Source of the DNA: Anisus vortex
Lineage: Eukaryota > Mollusca > Gastropoda > Planorbidae
NCBI GenBank assembly: GCA_949126835.1
Contig: OX421506.1
Coordinates: forward strand, 27,479,441-27,543,440
Direction of reading: 5' to 3'
Length of the DNA stretch: 64,000 nucleotides
The notes beneath the pieces are model-generated. The model had not been told where the DNA came from. It ran no database searches and worked only from the letters and a program-made list of their open reading frames with translations. Shown here in pieces: positions 49,880 to 62,000 of the stretch; the stretch's first letter is position 1; every line of letters starts with the position of its first letter. The translations under genes were made by a program, and so were the position numbers.

Positions 49880-50095
49880 CAGACAAGAATTGGTATCATA
49901 TCGAGACCTGTTTTTTCCTTTCTGCCGATGTCCTGTATGCTGGTTCGACAATGTGAAGTATTGGACAGGGCTGCAGTTGACTCAACTATTGACAACCACT
50001 CAAGATAGGCAAAAGTGGAGAAAGTTGATTGCTGAGGTGTCCATTCACTCCCCCCAACAACCACAACGGTCAATGGGTTTGATGATGATAACGAT
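49880..50095 (+). mobile_element. LINE ORF2 C-terminal fragment (TTTQDRQKWRK type)
   Basis: Frame with VKYWTGLQLTQLLTTTQDRQ, KWRKLIAEVSIHSPQQPQRS, followed by a GAT run. Same family as 14083-14390 and 37045-37210. Confidence 0.7.
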
Positions 50096-50571
50096 GCATG
50101 GTGACCTTGTGTTATATAACTCGGTGAATCTAATTTTAGGTATTATTTTATTTGCTTTGTATGTTTTTAAAAATGTTTTAACACTTCACATACTGTTGTT
50201 GTTTTTGTTATTATATTTACCTCGATATTTAATACATACATTACATTTCTTAGACATTATTTGTTTGTTTTTCTTTTTTTTCTTTTACATCTTTATAATA
50301 TGCAAGTTGGTTAAGTCTTTTTGTATGTAGGCCTATGCCCCCAAAAAAAGTTTATTACAATAATAAATAAAATAGCCAATGCCAACAAGGACAGCGCTCT
50401 AATAAAATAAAACCGAATTTGCATGATGTAAAAAAAAATGTAATAGGGCCTATCAGTATGACTCATTCATTTAACATACACAAACATTTGTTCATTTGTT
50501 GATGCAGAAATTATAATACAGTTAATACACCCAGTGTTTCAACATTGGTGGTTAAAATATTAAGTAAAATA

Positions 50572-50775
50572 AAGTACCGTTCGGACCAAACTGATCATAG
50601 GGCTGGTGAAGCAGCGTTCACCAGTTTCTGTGGCCACGGCATACTAAGGGATGTGTGCCCAGCACAATGTTCAGCCGCCTTTACTTTACCCCAACTGTCA
50701 GGTACCCATCAGAGCTGGGTAGACTCAAGATCCCGGGAAAAAAAATCCTTTACCAGTATTCGAAAATATCAAGTT
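50572..50775 (-). mobile_element. tRNA-derived SINE, family A, body only
   Basis: GTTCGGACCAAACTGATCAT through CTTTACTTTACCCCAACTGT is the complement of the family body. The head is decayed. Confidence 0.65.
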
Positions 50776-50779
50776 CCTT

Positions 50780-51424
50780 TTTATTTTATTTTGACAAACT
50801 GACAGTCCATATATATATATGTCTTCAATGTGTGTTTGAGTACAAATGGTTCTTTAATATTGTTTTAAGTATGCTGAAAGACGGAATTTATGTAATCAAA
50901 TCAAATTTCCATTTATTTGGATCAATGAAGCAATCTTATCTTATCTTATTGAAAGAAGATATGCTAGGACACCGGGCTGATTATAACATTCTGGAGAAAA
51001 GCTGGCATTTGGCCTCTTTTATAGATAAAACTTGGGGGCCTAAAGATAATTGCGTTGTTTTATTTTTTATTAAAGCTTTATATAATTTACATGATGCACT
51101 CCGTTCTTCTTTAAACTTAACTTAACCGTAAATGGCAGGCCTACTAAAAAGATGTAGTCTTTTTCGTCTTAATATCTATAATAATATTATATTCTTTTTA
51201 TGTTGTAGTTCGGATTATAGACCCCTTTTCTCTCTTTTAATAATTATTGGGGTGTTGTTTCTTTCATGTTCATTTGACAATGTGCCCTAATGAGGGATTT
51301 GGGATTTTTGTAAAAGGTATAGCCAATATCTGGCAACCTTTTTTTTATATAACGACTATAAGACTGTATTGACCTAGTGGGCATTTAAAGCCTTTGCTAT
51401 TAGAGACTTAAAAAAGTAACTATT
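50780..51424. other. Intergenic, no gene recognised
   Basis: A frame of about 100 codons is open to 51125 but matches nothing I know and overlaps the SINE upstream. Treated as chance. Confidence 0.4.
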
Positions 51425-51432
51425 GTAGAGTG

Positions 51433-52257
51433 CTGGGTTTGACAACCTTTTGCTAATGGTGTGCCAAACTAGGAGTTCTCAGCGTGCCAACAGCCTAAAA
51501 GTCAACCTACTCTATTATACTTTTAAAAATTATTTTAAAGAACAAATTAATTTTACTCCGTAGCAAGACAAAGGCCAGAAGCAAAGGAGATTATTTATAG
51601 AGAAAATTGATAAATCGTTTTAAATTTAAAACAAAATTAACGTGATAGTGATTATCATCCTTTCTTTTTTTTTTGGCATTTATGTTACCTACAATATTTT
51701 ATTACTAAACTTTCAAATTTATGTTAAATATTGTCAAAACATTATCATTTGGTAGTCAAGTGTCAAGATGAGGCTGATGAGGGCCTGGACCTAATACCTA
51801 CAAAAAAATTTATTATGATTTCAGGTTAAATGAGATGTAATTTAATGTATTAAAAACACAACATTCTGTCAATTATATTATAGCGCATTAGATAAGATAA
51901 GAAGTAATCATACAAACTGAGTAGTTAATGTAATGTTTGAAAATATACATATAAATTCTTTAGTCATATAATATTTATATAATTTACTAATATTTTTTAC
52001 AGTTTGATCATTTGTAAGTTATATATTGTAAGCTATTTATTATTTTCTAAAAGAAACATATAAGAAATATTAGTGCAAATAAAACGGGTCAATTATCTCC
52101 CTTTAATTAAAAAAACCTTTCCACATTTGATTCAATAGTGATACCAAACAAGTTATGTTTTGTAATATAACAAATATTCCTGAATAATTATTATTTCTTT
52201 ATATAAATCCAACATTATGCAGAGTTTGGCATGCGTGCCTTAGGTTGCCGGCCCCTG
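51433..52257. mobile_element. hAT DNA transposon, 825 bp, with target duplication
   Basis: Left end CTGGGTTTGACAACC, right end TTAGGTTGCCGGCCCCTG. Flanked by GTAGAGTG (51425-51432) and GTATAGTG (52258-52265), 7 of 8 matching. The interior is shared with 9700-11558. Confidence 0.8.
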
Positions 52258-52265
52258 GTATAGTG

Positions 52266-52476
52266 CAGGGTTTGGTAACCTACTACACATGTGTCAGACT
52301 TGGCACGCAGATCGATCCCTTTTCAATGGTACACGGAAGACCTCGAAAAGGCGATTCCAGTCTCATCTACAAGAAAAGTATTGTTGGAGCATGTTGACTT
52401 TTAAACTGTTGGCACACTGAATAAGCTAGAAATCAAAACTTTGGCACAACATAAAAAAAAAGGTTGCTGACCAATG
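52266..52476. mobile_element. hAT MITE, 211 bp, inserted next to the previous hAT
   Basis: CAGGGTTTGGTAACC to GGTTGCTGACCAATG, with perfect 8-bp duplications GTATAGTG at 52258-52265 and 52477-52484. The left copy is also the right duplication of the 825-bp element. Confidence 0.9.
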
Positions 52477-52489
52477 GTATAGTGGATTT

Positions 52490-55400
52490 TTTTGGTCTGC
52501 AGTAGAAGTAACACAATGTGATTAATAACAACATGATGTGATGAGCTTGAACTAAAAATATAGAGAGATCATCTCCAAAATTTAGACCATAATACTGCAA
52601 ACTGCAAACTAATCCTAATTCTATATGGCCCTATGGGAAGGGAAATGGGGGGGGGGGGTCCGTTTGAATAAGTCATAAGTTAACTGCTAAAGAAAAATAA
52701 AGGTAGGAGAGGGAAGTAAGGTGGGGAGGGGGAGGGGGCAAGGAGGAGAAAATAGAGGAATAGGCAAATGTGCAAGATGGAGGAGTTTATAGGAATGAGT
52801 GCACAGCAAGGCTAATTCTGATCTGGCACCATGTGCTTGATAAAAATGTAGGTAAAAATCACAAACACACAAAAAACAACTGAAAATTTCAAAAACAAAA
52901 CATCTTTATTATTGATCAATATGTTGTATAAATTATGTTGAGGGTAAAATAAGCTAAAGTTTAGAAAAGTGATTCAGAACATTGATATTGATGACATTTT
53001 TTTTTTTAAAGAAACAACAGTTCCACATGCAAAAGGCCTACCGGTACAATTTTACAACAATCACTAATTCCACATAGGGCCTTATTTTAGACTAATGTTT
53101 GGATTTCAGTATGAGTGAAAAGGTGACTGAAACAAGATCTGTATTTTTTATTTATGGATTTATGATTTTACTTTTTGATTCCCTATTAATATGATCTGCC
53201 TATTTTTATTTTTTTTAAACTTTCTTGAGACAGTTTTTTTTCATCATACCTTAACTGTAATAAACATTATTGCATGGTTAGGATGATAACTTAATGAAGA
53301 CATTCAACAGGGAGAGGTCAATTGGTGTAAACAAAACTTGATACATCAGATTTGCTGTTTAGCCATAAGGACTCATAAGTAAGGACAATAAAAGATAAAA
53401 TGGTTTGAATAGATTGCATAGTTTAAAAGGATCTTTGCAAGTTGCGCGACAAACAAAAAGCCGCTATAGTAAATCAGGTAAATCATAGATAAAAAGTGTA
53501 GGGCTTTTTTGCTTCCATGACAGCAACAAACCTGGGGATTGTGAGACCAGCCATGAAAAGAAAACACATCACAAAGATTCACATCTAGGAAACAGATCTT
53601 GGTTTGAGAAGGAAAAATATATTGAGGGAAACTAAAAAGATAAGATACTATTTTGATCTTTAACATTAAGGACTATTTATCATGAATAAAAAATTGTTTA
53701 AGTTAAAGAAGAAAAATAGTTTACAACTGTAATAGGTAGATAGTGTTGGTATTTTCATTAAGAGTTCAGTAGTTATCTGAGGAAATATTAAAAAAAACAA
53801 ATACATGAGAGATAATATCTTCAATACTTTTCTTACCCTGCTATTTTTACAATTTTGAGTAAACATATTATTTTATGATCAATCATTCATAAAATTTCTT
53901 TATATAAAATTATTTTAGGTTTATGAAAATATAAAAACAAATGAAAACAAAGAATATATATACTTGTGGAAACAGCTGTATAAGATCTCAAAATAGAGTA
54001 AGATATAAAGTATAATCATTTAAAAAAACTTTTGTTACTTGAAAAACAAAATCTAACATACAAAGTTAAGGTTCTTGTGGCTATGGCTTGGACGCTGATT
54101 GAGGGGGGCCAGCACAAGGCTTGGCTGCTTCCTTAAAAAATAACATTGCCTGTTATGTTCCCATTAAACTTGCAGGACTAAGTGGATTACCTTTATCAAT
54201 CATTGGGAGCCAGGATCAAACATTAATTTTACATTAGCCCATACATTGTTAATTTGCTGATGTAATCTAGTGGGAGAGTTATAGATAGACTGATCTCAAA
54301 TCTGGGTCTTGTTTAAAAATGACTTTCTTTCATCAAGTCTGGAGGGAGAGGTTTCACCCTCTTTCCACACAGCTCTGCTGGGTGCTTGACACCTAAGTTA
54401 GCCATAGCAACAAAACGAAAAACTGATGAAATTCTCCTTGACACGATTAGTTAACACTTTCTTTTAAAGACCAAATAAATTTATTTCAGTTGATAAAATA
54501 ACATGTATCAAAGTGTATATTTATACAAGTGTACCTTATAATAATGTACATGACAATATCTAAAAAGATAATGTTATAAAAGTGTACTTAACAACATCTA
54601 AAAAGTGTATGTTATAAAACTGTTGGCAAACAAATCAATGTCTAAAAATATAAAAAAAAACATTTTTGAAAATTTAAAGTTTTAACTACTTTTCATTAGG
54701 AAACAATTTGAAAACACAACTAGAATATCATTTAATTGACTTGGTAATGGTATATAATGCTGAGAATTAACATTAAATTATGATAAGTAGAAAAATAAGA
54801 CCCTAATTACTGCATAGATGTCTTGTAAAATAATACAATATCTACCATTCTATAAATGAATATACTTAATAAACACAAATAATGCTGATCAAAATAATAT
54901 CATTAAAGCTGTGATAACTGATAACTAAATGGCAATACTGATTCATGTAGATATAATTTGTTGAAACCACACACAAAAAGCAATATAATACTTTAGGTAT
55001 TTATAAATATCAATAATCAATTATTTAAAAGACAACAACTGCATTTTTACATATAAGCATTTTTTTGTGTTTAGCAATTTATACGAATACTAAATTTGTG
55101 TATAAAATTACTTTTAAAAATTTAAGTTGGCAAGACCATGAAGAAATCAAATGAAACAATTTTTGTTTATAATATCACTCGTATGATAGGAATAATACTG
55201 AAATCACATTTTATAGAGAAACAAAAAATTGTGTCAATATCTTTTACAAAGTTGTTGTGTGAATAAAAAAATACAATACTGTGTAAAGTGCGGAATGCTG
55301 ATATTAAGCTGGAAAAATATTAGATGAAAAACAACAACAATGTAATGATGAGCTTTGAAGAAAAACTTCAAAACCATCGGAAAATAGTAAAACACATTCA

Positions 55401-55720
55401 CTAAATGTCAGGATTACAAGTGGTTGTAAGGTGCGAATAATAAAAAAATAGCTTTTTCTAATGTTTCATGAAAAAAGACAAGCTTAATAAAGAATATAAA
55501 GGCCTATGATGTACTAGGCCGAATTAAAGAAAATCTTTCACTCAAGTTTTAATGTATTGATAGATTTGTTTCCACTTTGTTTATCTCTTTGACTATTCTT
55601 GCACTAGAGCAACATTGATTCAATCATAATAGAAAAAAGCATCAATTAAAAAAAAGTTACTTTTTTTTTTTTAGCTTTTGCAGATTTAAGAAAAAAATGT
55701 AAAAGTTATGAAGTTTTAAT
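52490..55720. other. Intergenic between the convergent genes, no gene seen
   Basis: AT-rich, mostly single-copy by eye. It has a GGGGAGGGGGAGGGGG stretch at about 52720 and no reading frame with recognisable homology. Confidence 0.5.
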
Positions 55721-55724
55721 TGCA

Positions 55725-55730
55725 TTTATT
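55725..55730 (-). promoter_or_regulatory. Polyadenylation signal of EFHB
   Basis: AATAAA on the - strand lies 74 nt after the stop codon, the normal spacing for a short 3' UTR. Confidence 0.55.
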
Positions 55731-55803
55731 AACCTTAAGCTTGTAACACTGTAAAAAAAAATGTAACTTTCCCTAAAAACCTAGACTTCACAACTGCTTA
55801 AAA

Positions 55804-56013
55804 TCAATGGGGGCCGGTATAATTGGCTGATTCCCCTAGAGCCATTGGGTGAACTCCTGCACGAATTTGTTGGGCCTGAACATCATCAAGCACGCTTCTG
55901 AAAGATTCCACGCTGACATGGCCTTTGGGGTGGTTCATGGCGGCTCGCCTGTAGGCTTTCTCCATGTCTTCTCCGCACATTCTCACCCCAATATTGGTGA
56001 ATATAGACTTGAT
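55804..56013 (-). CDS. EFHB: EFHB last exon and stop
   Basis: Encodes residues 328-396 and TGA. It starts IKSIFTNIGVRMCGEDMEKA and contains SVESFRSVLDDVQA, an EF-hand-like helix pair common at the EFHB C-terminus. Confidence 0.9.
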   Translation of the reverse strand: MKSIFTNIGVRMCGEDMEKAYRRAAMNHPKGHVSVESFRSVLDDVQAQQIRAGVHPMALGESANYTGPH

Positions 56014-59000
56014 CTGCATTGCATGGGAAGAAGAAGGAAAAATGGGATGAAGATTTAGAGCTCCTCAGGAGTTAGCATAAAAATGCATTGAAATCAGCAT
56101 TTAGACAAAGAAGTAAAAATAAATAAAATGAATACTATTGGACCAAAGCAGCGATCAACAGTAGCTGTGGCATACTAGGGGATTATGTGGCCAGCACAAT
56201 GTCTAGACGCCTTTACTGCGCCCTAAGTAATGTCAGGTACCCATTAGAGCTGGGTAGACTCAGGGAAACCAGGGAATAAATCTCAGCTCACATCAGTATT
56301 GACAACCAGTAACTTTGGTATGGCATTAGAATGCACTCCACTCGGTCAGCTAAGTCCCTGTTTATTTATCACCAATGCTGATTGATGCATTTCTGTTACA
56401 CTCATTAATATTTCCCGGAAGACGAGTCCTCAGATGGACACCAAATGGAAGAGGGATGAGGGGAAGACCACTGGGCCAATGGAAGAAGATGTGAAGGCCA
56501 TGAAAAAAGCCTGGCATGAAATTACTTGGCTTGCCCAGTATAGGAGTCATGCATAGTTCTGTTACTGCATCAATACGCTCCTTGCGAGCGATAAAGAAAA
56601 AGCTAGTCATTACACAATGTTGCTTTTGAACATATTGGAAATAATTAAATAAATCCAGATTAAAAATAAATATTTAACTCCGTATTAAAAAGACTACAAG
56701 CAAAAACATTTTTATTCTCTTCTAAATATTTTGTACAAAGCTCTACAAGGGTTGAAGCGTTAAACAAAAACATATATCCGTTGAGCACTTACCTCTTCGA
56801 AAGTTCTAGGCTGGAGTAGGTCTCTCTCATGGACATTGTGCTGGCTGTATATTGATGGACACATCAGGCCATACAGGAAGGCCTGGTCTCCGTAGTTTGT
56901 TTTGTCGGCCAGCCTCCTGACTTTTGGCGCCGAGATGTCAGACCGCACAGATGGTGTGCCATATGTTCGGAAGCCTGGGTTTGAAAAAGAGTTAAAATAA
57001 AGACATCATCCACTAATGACAGCTTCATATACATTAAATACATTTTTAATTTCATTTAGAAAACAACTACTGCCAATGTGAGATTGTCATTTTTTTAACA
57101 ATGTCCATCACTGCTTCTGTAAAGATTGCTCTAAGGAAGTGAACAACTTAAACATGTCTTGGTTGTCACTCAATCTGAGGTCGTCTATCATTTTTTTAAA
57201 GATATCCTGCACATTCCTCTCTGACACAATCTGTCATATTATGTCAGTAGTCAATACTACTTTTGATAAAGATCACTTCATCAGTCTTGTCTATTTATAT
57301 TTTATTAAAAAAAACTCTCTATAATAGTCATACATATTATATATGTGCAGCTTGTTAATTACTGTAATTTGATTAAAGATTAAATTGTGTTCACTATTGG
57401 CATTGGCAGGAAAAGTATTTGTAACAGTTAAACATCCAGAGTATTAAAGTTGGGAATTTTTATCCGTCTAAAAATTAAAATTACAATGACCAAATCATAG
57501 AAACTTAAATTCCCAACACATGAAATATTTAACAGGTATCCTCAGCAGACCCTGTTGTTGACCATGGGGCTAGTGAAGCAGCATTTACCAATTTACATGG
57601 CTAACTGAAAAATCGTGTGGCCAGCATAATGCTCTACTCCCTTTACTCTTTCCCAACCCATCAGTGCTGGGTAGATTAAAAGGCCTAAGGTAACTTTTTT
57701 TAAAAGACATTGCAATGTCCTCTACCCACTTCTAGAGCTGATTCCACCTGGGCCAATCACAGCATTATAGAGGGCGTTGCTTGTACTGTGGTTGCCAACG
57801 TTGAAGTCTATCTGCTTAACGATGTTGCTCGTGGTCAGTTCTGATGTTTGGGGACCTCTGGGAACTAAGTCTGCCTCGTTGATCAGCTTTTCTGGGGGTC
57901 GTATCTTGTACAGGTAGTCAGTGCCAATCATCATAGGTGGCGCTGATACAAAAAAAAAATTGTCAGTTAAGAAAGAAAAAGTCCTTTAATTGTAAAAGCC
58001 GTTATACAGAAGTTTCCTCATTTCATAAGGTCACTGCAAACTAGGTAAGCCCTTCAAGGTGCTGCTTGTTGACTTATAATTAAATCTTTAGCATTTAGCT
58101 TCCCCCAGAAGGGTGTGGGTGAACATAAAAGGTTTAATTTGGGGAGAGAGGCATTTTCAATTTACTTTAATTATACTTAAACTAGGAGTTATGCCCGTCA
58201 AAATGATGAAGAAATGAATAATATTACATTGTGTTGTGTTAAAAGAGAAGGAGAAAAAAACAACAATATTACAATAAAAACTGTAGTGAAAATGTTTCTT
58301 TCGTTATATATAAATATTTTTTAAAATTATTTACGGTCGGCTGGCCCTGGAATATGCATATGGATTGTTGCTGTCAAGCTTCTGACTTCTTATAAATAAT
58401 AGTACCAGGTGACCGATCATTCGATCGGTAATAAAGAGTAGGCGCTTGTACCTTAACATAATGTGTAGGCCTATGTAAAACAACAGTGCATAAATTTAAA
58501 AAATACGTCTTTACCAGACCAATAAATTAATTTGTCTTTTTATTTTTTCTACTACACAGGCTTTCAATTCTAACAGTTGAAGCAGACTTTTATTTGTGCA
58601 GTCTAATATCTAGATTTTGCCCAATTCCCCCCCCCCCCAAAAAAAAAAAAATAAAAAAAAAATAAAATAAAAAAATAAAAAAAAGAGAACAACAGAATCA
58701 TAGAACAGAAATATATGTCATTTATGTCATTATGTTATGTATTTAAAAGACTGAAAATGAACAGCGTAGTGTATACTACTACTGTGTATAATATATACAG
58801 TGTAGTGCATGTTACTACAGTGTATACTATATACAGTGTAGTGTATACTACTACAGTGTATACTAGCCTATATACAGTTATACAGTTTTTATTTTTTTTT
58901 TTTTTTTTTTTCCAAGCAATGTTAGATAAAAGAAAGTTAAATATAGGCCTATAGTTTGCTGAAACCTCATCTAATTCTGTTATTATTTAAACAGCAAACT

Positions 59001-62000
59001 ATTATCTCACTATTAATTATTATGTAAATATTTAAATTGTTTTAATTTTCTAAAATACATTGAAGATGTTATATAATCTAAATAAGCCTTGAGGGCCGTA
59101 TTATATTTTATGTCAGCCCGCGTGTCACGCACTGGCTTTAGTTTGCACAACCATGTATTACATCAAGTACACTTGGTCTTGCATTAAATTATATCTATCA
59201 TCGATGCGCAACATTAGTCTAAACAAGAAATTAAACTTCTTTCTGTTGCTGTACAGTATTTCCGAAATGTCACAACTGCGACGCAACAAAACACCACTCT
59301 TGAAAGCCGCACCACACGTGGGTCGATCAATGGCATGTTTTCACGGCCAAAATCAATTATCTACGATAAATCTAAAGCGTATTTTTGTCTAACGTTCATT
59401 TCCGATTTTTATTTGTGTGGCCGAAAAGGTGTAGATTTTTTTTTAGGTGAAACAAGTCGTGCATTAAAACATGAAGATAATCGTTAGAGCGCTTTTGAAG
59501 AAAATTTCCAGACATATATACACATATATATATATATATCAAGGACTACTGAAGACAGGACGTGCAGACTTGAATTTCTGACTTAGCTAGCTAAGGCCAG
59601 TTTTTTTAACAGTAGCGATACACTCCCTTGTCGCGCTTATATATGAAGTAAACTATTATTAAGTAACTAACATAATTAATGTCAATAATGTCAATAATGT
59701 TAATGTGCAGGGCTGTTTACTAATGAGGGGTTAGGATTGAGAGGGTTTAAAAGAGAATTTGAATATTATTTAAGATCTATTTAGATGATTGAATGATTAG
59801 GGCCGTACCCTATAATATATATATGCGGTTGGTGTTGACGGTTTCGTGTGGGGGGTCACCTAAGGAATAAAATAAAGTGAAAAAAAAATTCTAAAAAATC
59901 GTTATTTCTTGACCTAAAAAGGGAAAAACGTAACCCACCCATAAAATTTATCTCGCTCATAATTAAGAGACAAATGCACAGCCTCTAAAAAAAAGTGATT
60001 ATGAAGTAAGTCGATTTTTTGGGTTGAGAATTTTGCCAAGTGGTACATGTATACCATTATTATAAATACGATAATTTGATTTCTATATCTATGGCAAAAT
60101 TTATTTGTGTTTTCATGACCAAGGAATATAAAGAATGTAAATTGACTGCGATAGTTAAAAATAAACAAACATTAACATTGTGCTCTCCTCTCATATTTTC
60201 TGCTTTCAAAAATGGTATACATGCACTATTTGACACTTTAAACAAACGACACTTGTTGGCAGCATTATAATTACCTTTACAATTAACTACACCACATTTA
60301 TTAGGCATTTTGATAAAAATACACGATCGAAAAATTAAAAACAAACACAGTGAAGTAAAATCCAACAACAACAAGTATCCATGTTTGAACCAAACTGTGC
60401 CTTCTATTCATACTCCTTAATAAATAGTGCGCTCATGCTTGGTAATTATTAAGACATTTTAATGGCTATTAGATCATTCTTTGTCATTAAATAAATGAAA
60501 ATGACATAAACCATTAATACAATGAATCATATTAGTAAAGAATTTTGTTAGTTACTTAATAATAGTTAACATTATATCACTGCGCCAAGGGAGTGTATCG
60601 CTACTGTTAAAAAAACTGGCCTTAGCTAGGAAGTCAGAAATTCAATCCTGCATGTCCTGTCTTCAGTAGTCCTTGATATATATATATACATACAATTTTA
60701 ACTCGTATTATAGTATAGGATTAAACAAAAGGAAAAAAACAAACACAAATACCAAACAGTAAAAAAAAGTAGATAATAAAAAAAAAAAATTTGCAGTACG
60801 GGAAAACCCAGTCCCGCAAAAATACATAATGTGAAAGCATTTCAATGGGGCATCATCATTCTGAAATGGAGCTCAGTTTATAACCTTAACATACTGTGAT
60901 TAGTTAAAGGCCTAAGTTTTTTTGTTTTTTTTTAAATAATGAATTAAGCAATATTGTTTATATAATAAAAATTTCTTTTGGAGGACCTTTCCAATTTATA
61001 CATTGAGCTTTTGTGCTCATCGGTCAAACCGCCTAGGAGCCTTTATCGAACAAACATATAAATATGCAAACATATAAACAAACTCAGGGTAATTATATAT
61101 ATTGATGATTAGAAGCCCCCTGAATAAAAAAAGATGAGTCCTTAATGCATCTAAGTCAGTCCACATCAATCTAAACATTGGTTTTAATAAATCTATCTTT
61201 AAAACAAAAAAAACAATCCTAACAATGGGATTTAAAAATTTTTGCAGTAGTTTGGATGTTATGAATTCAATGGGAAGATAAATAAAGGTCATGAATGAAA
61301 AAACAATCAACTTACGCGCCAAGTCATCCAAACCGGTCGGCAACTTCTCCTTCCAGTTGAGAAAGTTGCAGAACTCAATGTAGTTTATCATGCCATCCTT
61401 GTCTGCATCACAATAGTCCAGAACTTTTTCCACCATGTCAAAGTCTATAGGGAGGCGATATTTGACACAGACATTATGCAGGTTTGTCAGGGTAATCATT
61501 CCTTTGCCTTCCTATTTATAGAAAAAAAAAAGTAACCTTTAATTATTGCTAAGGGAGAAGTAAATAAGAATTTTTTTTTAGCTTTTATCAGCAATTAGCA
61601 AACAAAAAGAGATTGTTATAAAAATGTTTGATATTTTCAGAGTTGTCTCACTGCATTTGCAGAGTTTGTTCTCTTCCCTGAGTTTGCAGAATTCCCTCCC
61701 CTACAACCACCAACACTTTTATTCACGCTACTTGTTATAGTATAAAATGAATCTCTTATATACTATGTGATATACACAAAAAAAGTTGGATTTATTTGTT
61801 GTAATAGTCATGTCATGTTTCCTAGCTAATGTCAGGCACCCACCAGAGCTGGGCGGGCTTATAGTCACCATCCATACCAGGATTTGAACCCAGGAACTTT
61901 GGTACACCAGTCACATGCACCCAACATGCCCCGTGATTCATATTTGCGATATTGTAGAGTTTTAAACAAGAGCTTAGCTTAACTTATAAGTTTACAGACA

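Noticed and set aside
49797..50330. 177-codon frame as a membrane protein
   Set aside because: The first half is a LINE tail and the rest is T-rich low-complexity sequence that gives hydrophobic residues by composition.
50655..51125. 156-codon frame as a novel gene
   Set aside because: It begins inside the complement of a family A SINE; the remainder has no homology I can see and no splice context.
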